The position numbers were made by a program, and so were the translations under genes. Positions 6,222 to 6,378 of a stretch of 6,378 nucleotides of DNA are shown here, one piece after another; within the stretch, counting starts at the first letter, position 1; the number at the start of each line of letters is the position of its first letter. The notes beneath the pieces are model-generated. The model was not told the origin of the DNA. It did not search any database and saw nothing but the letters and a program-made list of their open reading frames with translations. Source of the DNA: Candidatus Phaeomarinibacter sp. (GTDB lineage: Bacteria > Pseudomonadota > Alphaproteobacteria > CGMCC-115125); NCBI GenBank assembly GCA_028279995.1, contig JANQMQ010000485.1:1-6378 (forward strand). Reading direction: 5' to 3'.

Positions 6222-6252
6222 AAGATGCACCTTCCAGCGGGGGGAAGGTCAA
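6222..6252 (-). promoter_or_regulatory. CueR/MerR-type copper-responsive promoter and operator of the cop operon
   Basis: Positions 6229-6249 contain the perfect dyad ACCTTCC-N7-GGAAGGT, the established recognition pattern of CueR/HmrR copper regulators of the MerR family. On the - strand TTGACC (6252-6247) is a -35 element overlapping the dyad. The next 19 nt hold the rest of the dyad and lead to a poor -10, CATCTT (6227-6222). The overlong 19-nt spacing with the dyad between the two elements is the hallmark of promoters that MerR-type activators open by twisting DNA. The half-site sequence TTGACCTTCCCC followed by GCTGGAAGGT closely resembles the E. coli copA promoter as I remember it. The regulator gene is not in the window. 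Confidence 0.87.
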
Positions 6253-6377
6253 GCAGCGCTGCGAGCCTCAATCTGCCTGATGGCGTCCAGTGTTGCCTCG
6301 AAGGTCAGCAGGATCGACTGATGACGGTTTTTGAAGTCGCGGGCGGGCTGGAGCACCTCGAGGTCCGACCATTTGCC
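6249..6377 (-). CDS. Unidentified protein, C-terminal 42 residues (partial)
   Basis: This - strand frame is open from the window edge to a TGA at 6251-6249. It encodes 42 residues that begin GKWSDLEVLQPARDFKNRHQ and end in an amphipathic helix, TFEATLDAIRQIEARSAA. About three quarters of third codon positions are G or C, better than the competing + strand frame over the same bases, which supports it as the real gene end. I do not recognise the family. It is not the C-terminus of a CueR-type regulator, since it lacks the cysteine-bearing copper loop. Its stop codon lies within the copper operator of the following operon, so the two genes are packed without any spacer. Confidence 0.6.
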   Translation of the reverse strand, partial: GKWSDLEVLQPARDFKNRHQSILLTFEATLDAIRQIEARSAA

Positions 6378-6378
6378 G

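Noticed and set aside
6321..6378. Possible + strand gene start at the right edge (MTVFEVAGGLEHLEV)
   Set aside because: The frame is open to the edge but has poorer third-position GC than the opposite frame and no Shine-Dalgarno; the - strand frame is the better candidate.
1..6378. CRISPR array, tRNA or rRNA gene, insertion sequence, or prophage
   Set aside because: I saw no regularly spaced direct repeats, no tRNA-like cloverleaf, no rRNA motifs and no transposase or integrase reading frame on either strand.

Overview
The window is GC-rich and reads like a chromosomal segment of an alphaproteobacterium. The support for this is indirect: the thrS and yidD protein sequences, the alphaproteobacterial flavour of the chemotaxis-receptor tail, and a strong G/C bias at third codon positions. 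I cannot name a genus from sequence alone.

Layout from left to right: the last 68 codons of a methyl-accepting chemotaxis protein run on the + strand (1-207) and end at a strong bidirectional terminator (228-265). Everything else recognisable is on the - strand and is read from right to left. In transcription order these are the C-terminal end of an unidentified gene (6377-6249), a small secreted Met/His/Cys-containing protein (6215-5877), a periplasmic cupredoxin resembling CopI (5772-5188), the multicopper oxidase CopA (5182-3455), the outer-membrane protein CopB (3455-2745), the membrane-insertion factor YidD (2653-2348) and threonyl-tRNA synthetase (2225-282).

The four middle genes form a periplasmic copper-resistance operon. 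It is preceded by a textbook MerR/CueR-type copper operator, ACCTTCC-N7-GGAAGGT with an overlapping TTGACC -35 element, at 6229-6252. CopA would oxidise Cu(I), the cupredoxin and the small Met/His-rich protein would bind or carry copper, and CopB would act at the outer membrane. The cupredoxin and copA are 5 nt apart, and copA and copB overlap by one base, so these three are probably translated from one message. No copper ATPase and no cueR-like regulator gene lies inside the window; the regulator must be encoded elsewhere.

The points most worth a second look are these: the copper operator sits on the stop codon of the preceding gene and predicts a leaderless first gene; the first gene is an uncharacterised small metal-binding-looking secreted protein; a terminator-like hairpin lies between it and the cupredoxin; CopA has a Sec-like rather than the usual Tat signal; and a 17-bp dyad separates copB from the housekeeping genes yidD and thrS, with G.U wobbles that fit an RNA made from the - strand.
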